This document shows, piece by piece, positions 1 through 11,540 of a stretch of DNA of 64,000 nt. The translations under genes were made by a program, and so were the position numbers. The notes below the pieces were generated by a model. The model saw only the letters and a program-made list of their open reading frames with translations. It was not told the DNA's origin and searched no databases. Source of the DNA: Catonia carolina (Eukaryota; Arthropoda; Insecta; Hemiptera; Achilidae); NCBI GenBank assembly GCA_035578175.1, contig JAQMRL010000005.1:60121722-60185721 (forward strand). Direction: 5' to 3'. Positions within the stretch are counted from its first letter, which is position 1. Each line of letters opens with the position of its first letter.

Positions 1-415
1 TTCATTTTAATATGTATATTAAGACCGCAATCTCAAACCCATTTTTACTACAAAAGATCAGGTCCCCACGAATTTAAGCAAACATGGTTTTCAATGATTG
101 TGACCTTAATTATATGCGTTTTAAAGCAAAAATTTGTATAATTAGATTTTTTAAAAATTAAAAAACTTACAACTTTTATTCAAGCTGGTTTTTGAAGAGC
201 GTACTTTAACGTCAATTGATGATTTTCAAATTTTTCTCATTGAAATCAGTAAAAAAAAAACATAAGAACATTAAAAATATAAAAATTATATATAAAGAGT
301 TATTTTAGGTTATGTTTTTCATTTCACATTGTTTACTCATGATTAAACAGAGGTTATATTTTTTCATGATTTACATTGACAAGAGTAAGTCATGAGAGTG
401 TTTTACTTAAGATAT
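1..415 (+). repeat. Repeat R fragment
   Basis: Diverged copy of the dispersed repeat best preserved at 35.65-36.65 kb. Shared signatures are 'ttaagaccgcaatct', 'ctacaactttta'-like and 'agtttagcgtcaatt'-like blocks, followed by the 'tgtttactcatgattaaa' and 'aagagaaagtcgtg'-like end. It has no coding capacity. The left end lies outside the window. Confidence 0.6.
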
Positions 416-927
416 AAAAATAAATATATTTTTGGGATAAAAAATACTATATAATTTTATAATTAGATATAAAATTAAGGTTTTATAATTAATAATAAAA
501 AATAGCTATATATAAAAAATGTAATAGAAAATATATTATATTTTTGTGTACAGTGAAGAATTTGAGTGCAATGACTTCTGATGTTACATAAAACAATGAT
601 TAATATACAGGTATATATATTAATGAAAACGTAGCGGATGTGATTGCTACTGGAAATTTCATTTGATTTGGGAATTAAGTGAGTGTTAAACGCTTTGTAA
701 TTAGAGGGCTCTTTCAGGAAATGAAGGAATGATATTCCTAACCGATGGTAAGCTATGGAGGGAAGGAGGTTATTTTCGACTCAGTAACGATAAGACAAAT
801 TCCTCTCTCCGCTGATACACCTCTCAGATTGCATACTCGAGTAGATGAAATGGTACTTACTAGGACATACAATTAAATGCCCCATCTTTCCTTAATCAAT
901 TTAACTTTAATTGTTTTCCTCATCATT
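416..927. other. Unassigned AT-rich stretch
   Basis: No ORF, RNA gene or clear repeat seen. A slightly GC-richer patch at about 700-860 was not matched to anything else in the window. Confidence 0.4.
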
Positions 928-1327
928 TTATAAATGTTTAGTACCGGCTACAGTAATTCCCTGTTTACATCCCATTAACCACCATATGTTTTTCATTTTA
1001 TATTGTTTACTAATTAAACATTGGTATGTTTTTCGTTATTTACATTGGCAACGAAAAGTTTTGTAAGTGTTTTTTATAAATGGTGAGCACTGAGTACAGC
1101 AATTCCCTGTTTACATCGATCTTTTTAACCACCATATATATTTAATAATTTATATTGTTAAGTTACCTATAATATTGGTATATTTTTCATTATTTACATA
1201 AGTAAAGAAAAGTCATGTGAGTGTTTTTATAAATGTTTAGTACTGGCTACTACAGTACTCCTCTATTTACACCAATCCCATTTATCAACATTTATGTTTT
1301 TTATTTTACATTGTTAACTCAAAAAAA
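928..1327 (+). repeat. Tandem repeat, ~150-bp unit, about 2.7 copies
   Basis: Three successive diverged units begin near 928, 1078 and 1231. Each starts with an 'aaatgtttagtactggctacagta' type block, continues through 'ccctgtttaca' and 'accaccatat', and ends with a 'ttatttacattggcaa...gagtgttttta' block related to the right part of repeat R. The last unit is cut by a SINE-B insertion at 1329. Confidence 0.6.
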
Positions 1328-1328
1328 T

Positions 1329-1706
1329 GCCCATCAGTCAGGTAAAGTGTTAAATTATTTGCACTCTATTCAGGGCTACAAAAAATAGTTCTGTTTCTTA
1401 TCACATGGTCACCCAATTATGTGACTGAAGCATTTAAGAACAGAAGAGGTACCGGTGTTAAAAACTCTAGTGACAGTTGTCTCTTCTGAGAGTAATGCAT
1501 TTTATTATTCAGACCCTGTGATGAATGAATTGAAAATGTAATTTGCAGGGTGGAAAGTTGATGCTTTTCAGAGAGCCTGGCATGCTGATAAGCATACTTT
1601 TACACTCAGTGAGGTAGGAATTGGTAAACCACCTCACTTCTCATTTTATTTAGCAAAGCCTCTAGAGGTTGAAATTAGCGTTTTAGTTGATGACCTAAAC
1701 AACAAC
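1329..1706 (+). mobile_element. SINE-B copy 1
   Basis: Member of a ~380-bp retroposon family found eight times here. It runs from 'gcccatcagtcaggt' to a 3' (AAC)n-like tail, 'ctaaacaacaac'. Flanks 'aactcaaaaaa' and 'aactcataaaa' look like a target-site duplication of about 11 bp. It is non-coding; frames across it are incidental. Confidence 0.7.
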
Positions 1707-1715
1707 TCATAAAAC

Positions 1716-2354
1716 ATAGTGTCACCGTCGTCCCCTTTGATTAAGTACAGTGCTGCCGGCTACAAAGCTTCCAACGTAGTGACAGAGGGAACCGCCAATA
1801 GTTCCGTAAGGGGCGGTACACCTGTGGCGGGGTACCAATAGAGACCTTTGTCACCAAGGCCGAGCCAATAACCGCCCTCTACCACAGCGCTCTCGCCAAC
1901 TGTATAAAGAGCGCTGCACTAAGCCTGGAGATTTAATTCCGATCCAGACAGCAGACAAGACATCCACCATTGGCACACGGCTACCGGACTCCAACAAGAG
2001 CTCATCGACGACCCCGTAAGAGAGAAGATGATGCTTCAACTCGCCGACCCAACAGCGTAAGCAGTCGACCGGTTCGTCATCGCCCACTGCCGCGAGCGAT
2101 GCCCACAGCGGTCCCTCGACCGAGCCTAACGCTCACCGGATCCGACGAAGCAGCCATCGACGCACTACTGCGAGGAAAGAAGATGATGTCTCCGCTGGAC
2201 GACAATACGCCGTGTCGCCCAGCTCCTCGACCGCCACGACTACTACGACCGATGCTTTCCATCAAGATGACCATCGCTTAAACGGCCCTATTCAGTGCCA
2301 CCAAAATGCAAAGGTTTCAACTCGCCGTTTAATGTACCCATCCGGTGACAATAG
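1716..2354 (+). mobile_element. Solo LTR (copy 1) with 4-bp target duplication
   Basis: A GC-richer 631-bp block (1720-2350) begins TGTCACCG and ends CGGTGACA, the TG...CA signature of a long terminal repeat. ATAG flanks it on both sides (1716-1719 and 2351-2354). A TATA box (TATAAA, 1903-1908) lies between inverted AGCGCTCT and AGAGCGCT, followed by an initiator-like region near 1930. No retroviral-type coding region adjoins it, so it is a solo LTR. The 4-bp duplication fits a Gypsy-type element but does not prove it. ORFs on both strands here are frames within the LTR. Confidence 0.85.
1903..1908 (+). promoter_or_regulatory. LTR TATA box inside a hairpin
   Basis: TATAAA is bracketed by AGCGCTCT (upstream) and AGAGCGCT (downstream), an 8-bp inverted repeat. 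The same arrangement is kept in the LTR at 27.66 kb. It is presumably the core promoter of the parent retrotransposon. Confidence 0.6.
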
Positions 2355-2429
2355 GTTATGTTTTTCATTATTTACATTAATAAAAGAAATTTATCTAGTG
2401 CTTTACACTAGATTTGTATTTCTTATTCT

Positions 2430-3761
2430 TAACTATACAATCAGCTGACTAGAAACTAGTATTGGCGTGAAATTTAGAATCACTGTACAATAATAAGAAC
2501 CAAGATCATAGAATAGGATGTAGATTTATGTGGAATGATAATTAAGTGGGAAAAATTGGCGATTTAAGTATGTGCACAGTAACTATATTTCTATACTACT
2601 TGCACGCACACACGCACGCACTTTATCTACTTTACTTACATTGCTGAGTTGTTCAAAACATCTAATGCTTAAAACTTTGTCTTAAGTTTCTACACTTGAA
2701 CGTTACATTGTAACTGTGCTACCTTAATCTTGTTAGTTATAGTTTGCATTCAAAAATTGTTAGCACGGATTTTGAAAGTTTAAATGTTATACGTATATAT
2801 TTGTAGTACTTGTTAAAACTAAAAATATTATTGTTGTGAAATTTCGAGACATGTTTTACACAAACATAATTTGTGTAAGTTTAAAACATGTTTGTTTTAT
2901 ACAATATCTAATTCATACGTAAAAATATTTGTATAAAAACTTGTGTGGTTGCCTTAGTATGACCGAGAAGGTTAGTTTAAGAAAAGTAAAGATACCTCTC
3001 CAAGGTAATAGGTTCAAAGACGTTCACGAAAGGGGAAAGAACTGTTCAAGAAAAACTACTATTAGAGTAGATTAGAAAATGACGATTAAAATTTAGTATG
3101 GATGACAAACTGTTGATGAAACACATTTATACTAAATAAAAAGACCCACTAAATAAAAGACCTAAAGTGACGGTTAAGTAGTTTAAAGAAGTCAGAAGGG
3201 ATATTGAGAAAACCTGAATACACCAATAATGGATCAAACCCAATTCAGATAACCTGATTACTAGTGATAAGGGCTTCCATGAAGATTAAAAATAAAACAC
3301 CAGGTAGAAAGGATAAAATCCCTGTTAAGTATAAAACTGGTTTTACCAACCAAACACAGCAATCGCATTGACTTTAATTCACACTGTTTTATTATTGACT
3401 AACTGACTCGTTAAAAGGTGACTGATTTTATTATTTTTTTGGAAAACAATTTATTCCCGAAAAACACACAAAAGAATGCAAGAAAACCCTAAAAAATAAT
3501 AGAAAGACCATAAAGGAATACAAAAAAAATTAACTAGAAAAACAAATAGAATACCTAATGGCCAAATTGAGTACAATCAAATCCTACCTATTGTAGAAAG
3601 GAAGCAATTAGCCGCACGTCCGACAATAAACTGCTCCCGACAAAACCCAAACAAAAGTTATTGTCATTTTGTCACTATGTTTATATAAAATTGAGAAATT
3701 TTGTTAAAAATTTCAACTTGTTTTTGTTCTTCATTCATTACATAACAAAACTGACTGATAG
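2430..3761. other. Unassigned AT-rich stretch
   Basis: After about 70 bp of repeat R (2351-2420), no gene or recognised repeat was seen. There is a short CA/GC-rich simple stretch near 2602-2622. Confidence 0.4.
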
Positions 3762-3910
3762 ACCGCCTCCGTGGCTCAGTGGTTAGCGTTCTACCTGCAA
3801 AACGGAAGTCCCGGGTTCGATTCTTGGCTAGGGTCTGGAAAATTATTACAAGTTTAAACTCACCGTTCCTCAATCCAAAGTAGTCGCTAGTAATTAAGAT
3901 ATTTATACGG
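3762..3910 (+). mobile_element. SINE-C, tRNA-derived
   Basis: The head has a tRNA-like A box ('tggctcagtggttagcg') and B box ('gggttcgattctt'), followed by the family body 'ggctagggtctggaaa' and 'agtagtcgctagtaat'. The body after the B box shows it is a SINE, not a functional tRNA gene. It is one of about nine related copies in the window. Confidence 0.75.
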
Positions 3911-4659
3911 CTTAAAAGATACTATAAAAAATTTAATGAAATCACTTACAAATTAAATATTTTTGATTAGCTTGCAAAGTTTTAGTTATACAAGCAACAG
4001 ATTAGTTGGTTCTATTTTAATTGCGCGTCTTGGTAATGGTTATACGTTTCCCTAATGATCAGCGAGGATATTAGTGCATTTTACCAACCAATTTTATAAA
4101 CTTTGAATTTCATCATAGTATAAAAGTTTTCAATGCGATACGAAAAGAAAACCGTAGAAAATAAACACAAACTCTTGAATGAAAAACACGTTTTTACCTT
4201 CTAGGGATCATAAAACTTGACGATACGTTGAAATTGAGGTACTAAATATGTTTTTCACGATCTAGTACTTTTTCTATCATATAAACTTAAGAAAAGATTA
4301 GATCAAATAGAATGATAAGTAAAAGTATATGTAAAAAAATGATGCTGTTAGATATTTTGTAAATTTTATGTTACTGCGTTGTACGTGCAGTACAAAAGAG
4401 AATCAAACTTCACTTATTTTATAAGATGAGCGGTTTTAAAATATTTATAGCTTGAAGGTTATCGCATGTTTTTCTTGGGTACTGGGTGTCTAAAATAGTT
4501 TACGTCTACTTTAGTTCATAAAAATTCTAATGGAATTTTATTTTACTAGCGAACCAACATGCTCACATTATCAGTAGTCTGAACTTAATTCGATAAATTA
4601 TGTTTTCTTAGTTTATTTCAACTTTTTCAATATTGTTACATGCTTTTCTAAACCGCTTA
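3911..4659. other. Unassigned AT-rich stretch
   Basis: No gene seen. It may be a heavily diverged continuation of the reverse-oriented repeat R that begins clearly at about 4660. Confidence 0.35.
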
Positions 4660-5130
4660 TCCAAAACCGTAGGTCTAATGATTAAAAATGAAAAATATAA
4701 CCTAATTTTAACCATGAGTAAATGGCACTAAATTAAGATCCACCTCTGTTGGGCTTTGATTTTCATGAGAAAAATCTCTAATGGTAGGTTTCTAATTTTC
4801 TATAACTTTGATTATAAAAATATTATACACTCATGCTCTTAAAACGCACAATAAAGCTGAAATCTTAAAAGAATTATTAATACCGATTTCAATGAGTAAA
4901 ATATGAAAAAAACACTGATTCACCATAAACTAACTAACATAACTCGTTAGAAAAAATTTTTGAAATAAAAGTTGTTGGTGTTACCATCACCGCCCTAATT
5001 CACTACAGTGCTGCCGGCCGACAAAGATTCCAACAATACCGACAGATAGTGCTTCCGACAATACGGAGAGGCAAAATCCGAAAATACAGAGGCGTGTAAC
5101 TACCTCATTCATGCTCTGTACATACTACAT

Positions 5131-6357
5131 ACCGTGCATCCCAACAAATCTGACGTATAGCGAAATTAACATTGGACAATGTACTGTCTGCCCATAATGG
5201 GCTGGTGGAATGTTAAATTAATTGCACTCGATCTGCTAGATCCAAAGCTACAAAAAATAGGTCTGGTTCTTATCACATAGTTAGCCAATTATATGACTTA
5301 ACTATTCAAGAACAGAAGAAGGAGAGGTGTAAAGGATACCAGTCAGAGTTATCTCCTCTGAGAGTAATGAATATCACTATACAGCCAGACCCTGTGGTGA
5401 ATAAAGTTAAGGTGTCATTTACAGGAAAGAAAGTGGGTGCTTTTCGGAGGGCCTGGCATGCTGATAAGCATACTCTTTCAACTCCGTGAGGAATACAATA
5501 GTAAACCATCTCACTCCTCGTTTTTACTTAGTAAAACCTCTAGAGGTTCAAACCTCTGTTTAGTAGCTGTGCGCGTTTAGACGTCAACTGGCATTTTACT
5601 TTTGATATCGTACAAGAGTAGTGAGTTCAAATCCCACTCTTAATACAATATTTTTTTGCTTTTTTTGCTAAAAATGATTATTGATTATTTTAATTAAATA
5701 ATGAAAAATATTTAAAATTATAAATTGCAATTTATAAAATATTTTTTTATTTGATTTTTCTCTCGTATAGTAAACGTCACACAATGTTAACAATACCTCA
5801 CTTAAAAACCAATAAAAATGTTGCTAAAATACTTCTAAATCTGACAAACTACAAAACATCTCGAAAATAACTTATATAATATAAAAAGTTAACAGAAATA
5901 CATTTTACTTTTTGATTGACAAGTAATCAAATTGGATGAATTAAGTCAATAAATTATTTTTAATATTTTTGATAAAATTATTTAGCAAAGAAATAAAAAA
6001 AAATAGTTAGTGTCGGATTTGAACTCACGACTCTCGTGCATTAATACAAAAAGTAAAATATTATTAAGTGAAGTCTAAACGCGCACAGCTACTGAACAGA
6101 TATGAAGTAATGCAAAAATTTTCTTATGAATAGTACCACGCTATATCGAAATTGAAAAACTTTTTTATTATTTTTATTAATAATTAAATTATTAGCTATT
6201 AAAATCTTTTCTCTAGATTCATTTTTATTCAATTTCAAAAGGATTTGAGTAATAAAAGTAAGATTACACCTGTATAATAAGTATAATGTTGACAGTATAT
6301 TGTCCAGTGTCAATTTCCCTGTACTGTACTTCAAATTTGCTGGAACGCACGGTATAA
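5131..6357. mobile_element. Palindromic element P (copy 1), interrupted by SINE-B
   Basis: The ends read ATACCGTG and CACGGTATA, with inverted arms. The left arm is cut at 5187 by SINE-B and resumes at 5554. A tRNA-like segment (about 5566-5640, B-box-like 'gagttcaaatccc') recurs inverted at about 6008-6085. The outer right arm (6080-6357) matches the arms of P copies at 9.4, 39.3 and 53.6 kb. There is no coding capacity; the 177-codon minus-strand frame across it is incidental. Confidence 0.7.
5188..5553 (+). mobile_element. SINE-B copy 2 inside element P
   Basis: Begins 'gcccataatgggctggtgg' and ends at the B-box-like 'gaggttcaaacc', so its 3' (AAC)n end is missing. It has replaced part of the left arm of P. 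Confidence 0.7.
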
Positions 6358-6860
6358 GACGCTGTGATTTGAGACTGATAGTCATTCCATTTCGCTTTAC
6401 AGCTCCGATCAGGCACAAACCATCAATCGACACACGGCTACCAGACTCCAAGAAAACAACCCGTTGATGACCCGTAAGAGTGAAGATGATGCTTCCGCTC
6501 ACCGACCGAACACCGTAACCGTTGTCCGGACCGTCATTGCCTGCTGCTTCGGCAATGCCAACATTGGGCCTCACCCAAACGTTATACCCACCAAAGATGA
6601 CGTCTCCGCTGGACGACGACACGCCGTGTCGCCCACCTCCTCAAACGTTACAACAACTACCACCACCACAACCAACCGACTCATCTCATATTGACACACA
6701 CACTTAAACCGGCCCGTCCCAGGGCCCCAAAATATTTAAGGTTTCCCCACACAACTTATGTTCACCATCTAGTGATATAGGTTTTTAAAATATTCCTTTA
6801 CTTTTATTCTATACATTTTTGAAGTGATAATGTACGTAAAGCAAAATACTTTTTTCAAAT

Positions 6861-9427
6861 TTAAATGTTCGCAATCAAAACACTAGAAACAAAATTAATA
6901 ATCAGTATGAACGAAAACCAACTAACGCCGGGAGAAAATCATCAACCACAAACTTTAAAAATTTGTGGTAATATGTATTTTTGTTTAGTAAAAGCTAAAA
7001 AAATACTCGTTGATTAAACATTTTGTAGCGTACGTATAGAGTTCTTGTCTTAGTTTTTATAGTTTTTCTTGTGTTAAAAATACATTTCTAAGTAAATGCT
7101 GAGGTTGATTGTGTATTATTAGGTAAAAATTATTACACCACACGCTTCTTGAATCAACCAATAAGTATTAAGAAATATTAAGCAATAAAAATGAAATAAT
7201 TGTAACGTGGTGTTATTATTTAAGGCTTACCAACTATTGTCATGATATTCCTATATTCCTTTTCGGAGTCTCCAGGGTGCAATTAACAAATAAAAATTAA
7301 ATACTTGTTTAGTGTGTTGAAAGTTTGTGTTTGTCATTTATTCTACGCAGATTTCTGAAAATGTTTATTGTCATGTTCTTATCTTTTCCAATAACAGGCC
7401 GTTTTTATCCAACTTGCGTAGGATCTTCCTCTCTAATTTCTTCGATTCATTTCTTGATCATTATAAAGCTATTAAGTACAGACACGCAGTTTTATCTCAA
7501 TATTATAATTTCGGACTTTTGAGTGTCTCAGGACTGCTTTCATGTCGTACAGGTTGTGGCTCTGAAAACTTTTCCTTGGCTGCTGTTGTTTGTTACTTTT
7601 CATTGGTCTCCGGCTGTTGTATTTTTGTAAGTAATTTACTGTTTATTCACGTAAATTTAAACCACACTTTTTTGACATATTTTATGTGGAAGCTCTTTTT
7701 GCTGCCAACACTTTTAACATTCTTTCATTGTAGGTTTTTCCTTCTTCCACCCATTCAATATTTCATTTTTGTTCTTCATGACAGCTTTTAGTCAGTAAGC
7801 AGTTGTATAATTTTGGTTTAAATTTTTTCAAAAATTTTAAATTTCCTTTCTAGGTTCTATAAAGATAACCCACTTATCACACACACTAATTCTATAGTTT
7901 AGTGTCTTAAAAAATTGTTTTGTCAGTATTATTATAAAATAATAAAAAGGTGTCCGTAGAATAATTTATTTTAATATTAGTTTTTTTATAGTTTCCATTA
8001 ATTTATTGCTTTCCTTGTGCAGTTCTTCTTATCCTTGTAACCTGCACTGTCTTACAAACTTGAAACTCACTATTATATGAAAGATTTTTTTCTCAATTTT
8101 CTATCCGTCTCTAAGACTAACCTTTCTTATCATTCCATAAAATTAAAAAGCAGGGTTTTTTTACAGTATTTTAATGTGTGATCTTAGCTTGTTTAGTGTT
8201 CTTTCTTTTTATACTAATTGTGTGTTCCTCAGAGTGTAACGGCCATCTTTCCTTGCATGCTGTTGCTCAGTTCCTCTTCGCTGACCTGCCGATGTATTAT
8301 CTAACCACGAAGGCGTCTGAGGGGAGATAATGAGCCCTAATATGTGCAAAAAGAGTTCTAAGTTACCCCCTCACTACTTTACATTACGTATTAGTTCCCT
8401 TTATTGGTATGTAGAATCTAGCCTCGCAATTTCAGCCTCGTTTTGAGGTCCCGGTTCTTTGCGTTTCTTTTAGCGAAGGTTCAAAAACGAGTAACCGGGG
8501 TGTAAATACTTCTATATATTCATATAAAATTAAACCAAAGTTTAATTTTTGGAACACCTTGTAAAAATACATCGACACGTGCATGGTTATCGTATACTGT
8601 ACATGTTTTCTATAACGCCATAAAATGTGTTACGGTAATATGTATAACATTTTATTTTTAATATTATGGGTTAGGTTAAATATAATAAAAACCACACATG
8701 CGCGTAAAATAAATATGTAAAAAAGTACGTTCAAAATTCACGTCAGTGTATGTTTTTATAATATGAAATTTGTAGCGTTTAAAGGAACTAAACGAACCAA
8801 CACATCAAGCTGCTGTCGACAAGCGTACGCTCCTTAACTTTAACTACAAGTACATTTTCTTCGTATCCCTTCCAACGTTTTTATGTTCTGTTTCACTTTA
8901 CCCAGAATCTTTAGTACAGATGGAGAAAGCATTACAATATTTAAAAAAATAGTTGGAAAATCGTACTTACTTTTATACCAATATTCATGCAGAAGGTTCA
9001 TGCTATAAGTTTAGTTATTTTTCAAATAAAAATACATTTAATTTAATTTTATTTTTATGCTATAAATAACTACATATAGTTATTTTAAAACACAGGAAAC
9101 GATGTGATGATTTCTGCAAAGAATCATGAGCACAGGTAAAATAATTTTTTTATTCCAAGATCTAAATGTTCAACAATGATCGTGCCTTTCAAATTATCCG
9201 AAAAAAATATTTGTAACATATTATATCGGAAAATATTAAATCTATTCTTCCCTGAGTTGCGCACTCAAAAGATTAATTCCTAAAAATCTGAAATTTATTT
9301 TATTTTCAAGAAATTAAGAGCATTGCTTTATTAAAGAACGTTAAAAACTAGCACCACGCAGTTTCCACAATTTTACCTTTACCTCTTACCTTTGTCTTCT
9401 TTTTTGAAACTTTTTTATACAAGAGTT
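6861..9427. other. Unassigned stretch with one weak exon candidate
   Basis: Mostly AT-rich with no confident gene. About 7690-7800 resembles about 16370-16500 ('agctctttttg..gccaaca', 'ctgctcttcatga'), so it is a dispersed repeat. A GC-richer patch at 8225-8515 is unassigned. A weak small ORF at 7361 is listed separately. Confidence 0.4.
7361..7522 (+). CDS. Possible small secreted ORF (weak)
   Basis: A 53-codon ORF starts at an ATG 10 nt after a plausible splice acceptor ('tttattctacgcag', AG at 7349-7350), the same acceptor-then-ATG arrangement as the W genes. The first ~13 residues are hydrophobic and end in a small-residue site (ITG), like a minimal signal peptide. It has no visible paralogue and lacks the Trp/Gly or Cys signature. 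An overlapping 154-codon frame is also open, so chance in AT-rich DNA is a real possibility. Confidence 0.2.
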   Translation: MFIVMFLSFPITGRFYPTCVGSSSLISSIHFLIIIKLLSTDTQFYLNIIISDF

Positions 9428-9432
9428 TACTT

Positions 9433-10078
9433 ATACCGTGCTTTCAAACAAATCTGACGTATAGGGAAATTAACATTGGGCAATGTACTGTCAACATTAA
9501 CCTTATTACAAGGGTGTAATCTTACTTTTATTAGGCCTACTCCAGTCAATGGGAAACAGAATAAAAATGAGTCTACAAACGATTTTAATAGCTAATAATT
9601 TAATTATTAATAAATAAACACATGCTATTCACTTTCGAAGTAGCGCGGTACTTTCATAAGAAAAAATTCGCGCCCATGGTTGACTAGCCTAAACATTAGC
9701 TGGGCGTTAAAAACTGGCAGTTTGATTCTATTTTTGATATTACCGTACGAGAGAACGTGAGTTCGAGTCCTACATTCTACTTTTTGTTTTTTTCTATGTT
9801 AATTAATAAATTGATTATAATTAAATGAAAAAGAATTAAAATTTTTAATTCAACAAAATATAACTAACTAGTAAAATTTTACTTAAATTTAAATTAATTA
9901 ACAAGTTATTTAATAATAATTTTAATAAAATTATTAAGTAAAAAAGTTTAATGGTGTGTGGGATTCGAACTTACGGCCTCTCGTACGGTAATATAAAATA
10001 TAAAATATTTACTGTCGACTTTACAAACCCGGCTAATGTTCAGACAAGAACGTACGTAAAATTTTTTCCTTATGTAAC
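9433..10078. mobile_element. Palindromic element P (copy 2), right end missing
   Basis: Begins ATACCGTGCTTTC, with the shared arm 'aaattaacattgggcaatg'. A tRNA-like segment (about 9690-9780, 'gagttcgagtcct') is followed by an AT-rich spacer and its inverted partner (about 9960-10060, 'gggattcgaacttacgg'). The outer right arm is absent beyond about 10078. Confidence 0.7.
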
Positions 10079-10186
10079 TACCGCTTAGTATTTATTGTAT
10101 TACTGATTGTTGTCAGATGGTTACGTGTCAGTGCACTATACATTTCTCTGCGGTGTGGTATTGTAAGTGCAGTTTTTTTATTTAAA

Positions 10187-10452
10187 ATGCCTTGTTCAAT
10201 TCCGGAGAGGATAGCTTTAATTGAGGCCTATATTCGTTTTCAATAGTGTGAAGGAACACGAAAAGAATTCGTAGAAAAATTTCCAAATGCAAGTATCCGA
10301 CGAAAGCATACACAATTTTAGTTAAAAATTGGCGTACAACAGGTTCGGTTACAAATGTAAAACGAAATAAACAACTATCAGTTAGGACTCCACAGGCTGT
10401 TGTCGACTTTAAAAGGAGAATTACAAATAATCCAAAAAATCAGCACACATAA
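10187..10452 (+). pseudogene. Broken transposase N-terminus (IS630/Tc1-mariner-type helix-turn-helix)
   Basis: ATG at 10187 opens a frame beginning MPCSIPERIALIEAY with FVEKFPNAS further on. It is interrupted by an in-frame TAG after RFQ. A frameshift then leads into LVKNWRTTGSVTN... RTPQAVVDFKRRI, ending at TAA 10450-10452. The pattern (ERIxLIExY, F-x-x-x-FPNAS, NWRxTGSV, then R/K-rich VRTP) is that of the N-terminal helix-turn-helix seen in many insect transposon proteins (DUF4817-like). The catalytic domain is absent. It is a dead fragment; the family assignment is by motif recall only. Confidence 0.55.
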
Positions 10453-10574
10453 TCATCTGTTTACAATCAGTAGCAATGCACACACACAGTATTACCACTA
10501 CTCGCAAGTAAAAACATAGTAGGGTAGCGGTTACGTAATGGGTTCGGTTTTATGTTGCTCACCCAATAGGTGCA

Positions 10575-11540
10575 CTTAACAAGAAAGTAAAAAAAATTCT
10601 GTTTGTTACTTCTCTTGCCTATCTGAATATAAAGGAAGGAAAGTATTGTTTTCATGTCGATTTTTTGAAAGCGAATTTTCACCGGATATACACGTTTTCA
10701 GAACCAAAAAACATATTTTTAGTGATGGTCTATGTGTAAACAGAATATCTCAAGAATGGAACATAGTCTAAATTGAAACTTGAAACTTAAGTCAGACACC
10801 CTTAAGAAACCCGATACGAACATTTTCATCAAAATCGGTCAATCGAAAGTAGTAGTTTATTCGTGTAATTTTTCATTTTTTCGCGATTTTGTCAAAAACT
10901 GCTCCTACGATTTTTTAAAACATTGCTTAATTTATTACAGTTTTTATGCTCTAAAAGATAGGGTAGGCGATAGTATTGTCTGCTGAAATTCTTAGGGAGA
11001 CTGTTCTCTCGTAGAAAAAATAGTTGATTTTTTAAGATTGCGGCCTTAATACTAATTTACGGCAAAACTTATATAATACAAGTTGCAGACAATTTAAAAA
11101 TCTACAACTTTTATTTCAAACATTTCTTGGTACATATAAAATCTTAAAATTCTTAAAATCTTCATGAAAAAATGGGTTTTTTAAGATTCGACCTTAGTAT
11201 GCATTTTACCACAAAAGTGTATATAATCTAATTTATAGAAAATTAAAAGATCCACTACTTTTATTTAGAGAATTTGCTCTACAGAGGTAAGTTTAGCGTG
11301 AAAGAGTGATTTTATGTATTTTTAAGCCAAACTGAGGTTGATTTTCATTTTGCTTCTTTCACTCATGATTAAAATTAGGTTATGTTTTTGAGATTAGTTT
11401 TGTTGTTTATTTCTAATGTGTACTAATTTTAGGTTAAACTGTTTATTATGACATTGGTAAGAGAAAGTCTTTGAGTGTTCACACCAGATTTTTCACTATT
11501 AATTTGTATCACAAATTTTCTACTAGTCGGAAGGAATAGT
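10575..11540 (+). repeat. Repeat R (forward), long copy
   Basis: Runs from 'ttacttctcttgcctatctg' through 'gaaacttgaaacttaagtc', 'aagattgcggccttaat' and two subrepeat blocks to 'agagaaagtctttgagtg'. It is collinear with the copy at 35.65 kb. The ORF at 10780-10986 has a counterpart in that copy but no independent sign of coding. Confidence 0.75.

Larger units (their letters stand above)
4979..6777 (+). mobile_element. Solo LTR (copy 2), interrupted by element P
   Basis: The left part (4979-5130) and right part (6359-6777) match LTR copies 1 and 3, including 'gtgctgccgg', 'agatgatgcttccgctc' and 'gacgccgtgtcgccc'-type blocks. The probable target duplication is TAGG on the right (6778-6781) and a mutated TTGG on the left. 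The palindromic element P sits in the middle. The 6464-6707 reading frames are LTR sequence. Confidence 0.7.
4660..6860 (-). repeat. Repeat R (reverse), split by an LTR
   Basis: R sequence runs from 'acctaattttaaccatgagt' to 'aaataaaagttg' (4978) and resumes at 'taggtttttaaa' (6778). The other R copies read 'gttgtaggtttttaaa' without a break, which fixes the insertion point of the LTR between them. Confidence 0.65.

Noticed and set aside
1970..2281. Arg/Pro-rich GC-rich ORFs at 1970-2281, 6464-6707 and 27613-28260
   Set aside because: All lie in solo LTRs defined by TG...CA ends and target duplications; high GC leaves frames open by chance.
3762..3840. SINE-C heads as functional tRNA genes
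   Set aside because: They have A and B boxes, but the same family body follows each one, acceptor stems do not pair convincingly, and copies are dispersed with varied heads.
10780..10986. Similar ORFs in two R copies (10780 and 35899; 'NIFIKIGQ')
   Set aside because: Repeat-wide similarity at the DNA level; other R copies have the frame broken and no codon-position bias is visible.
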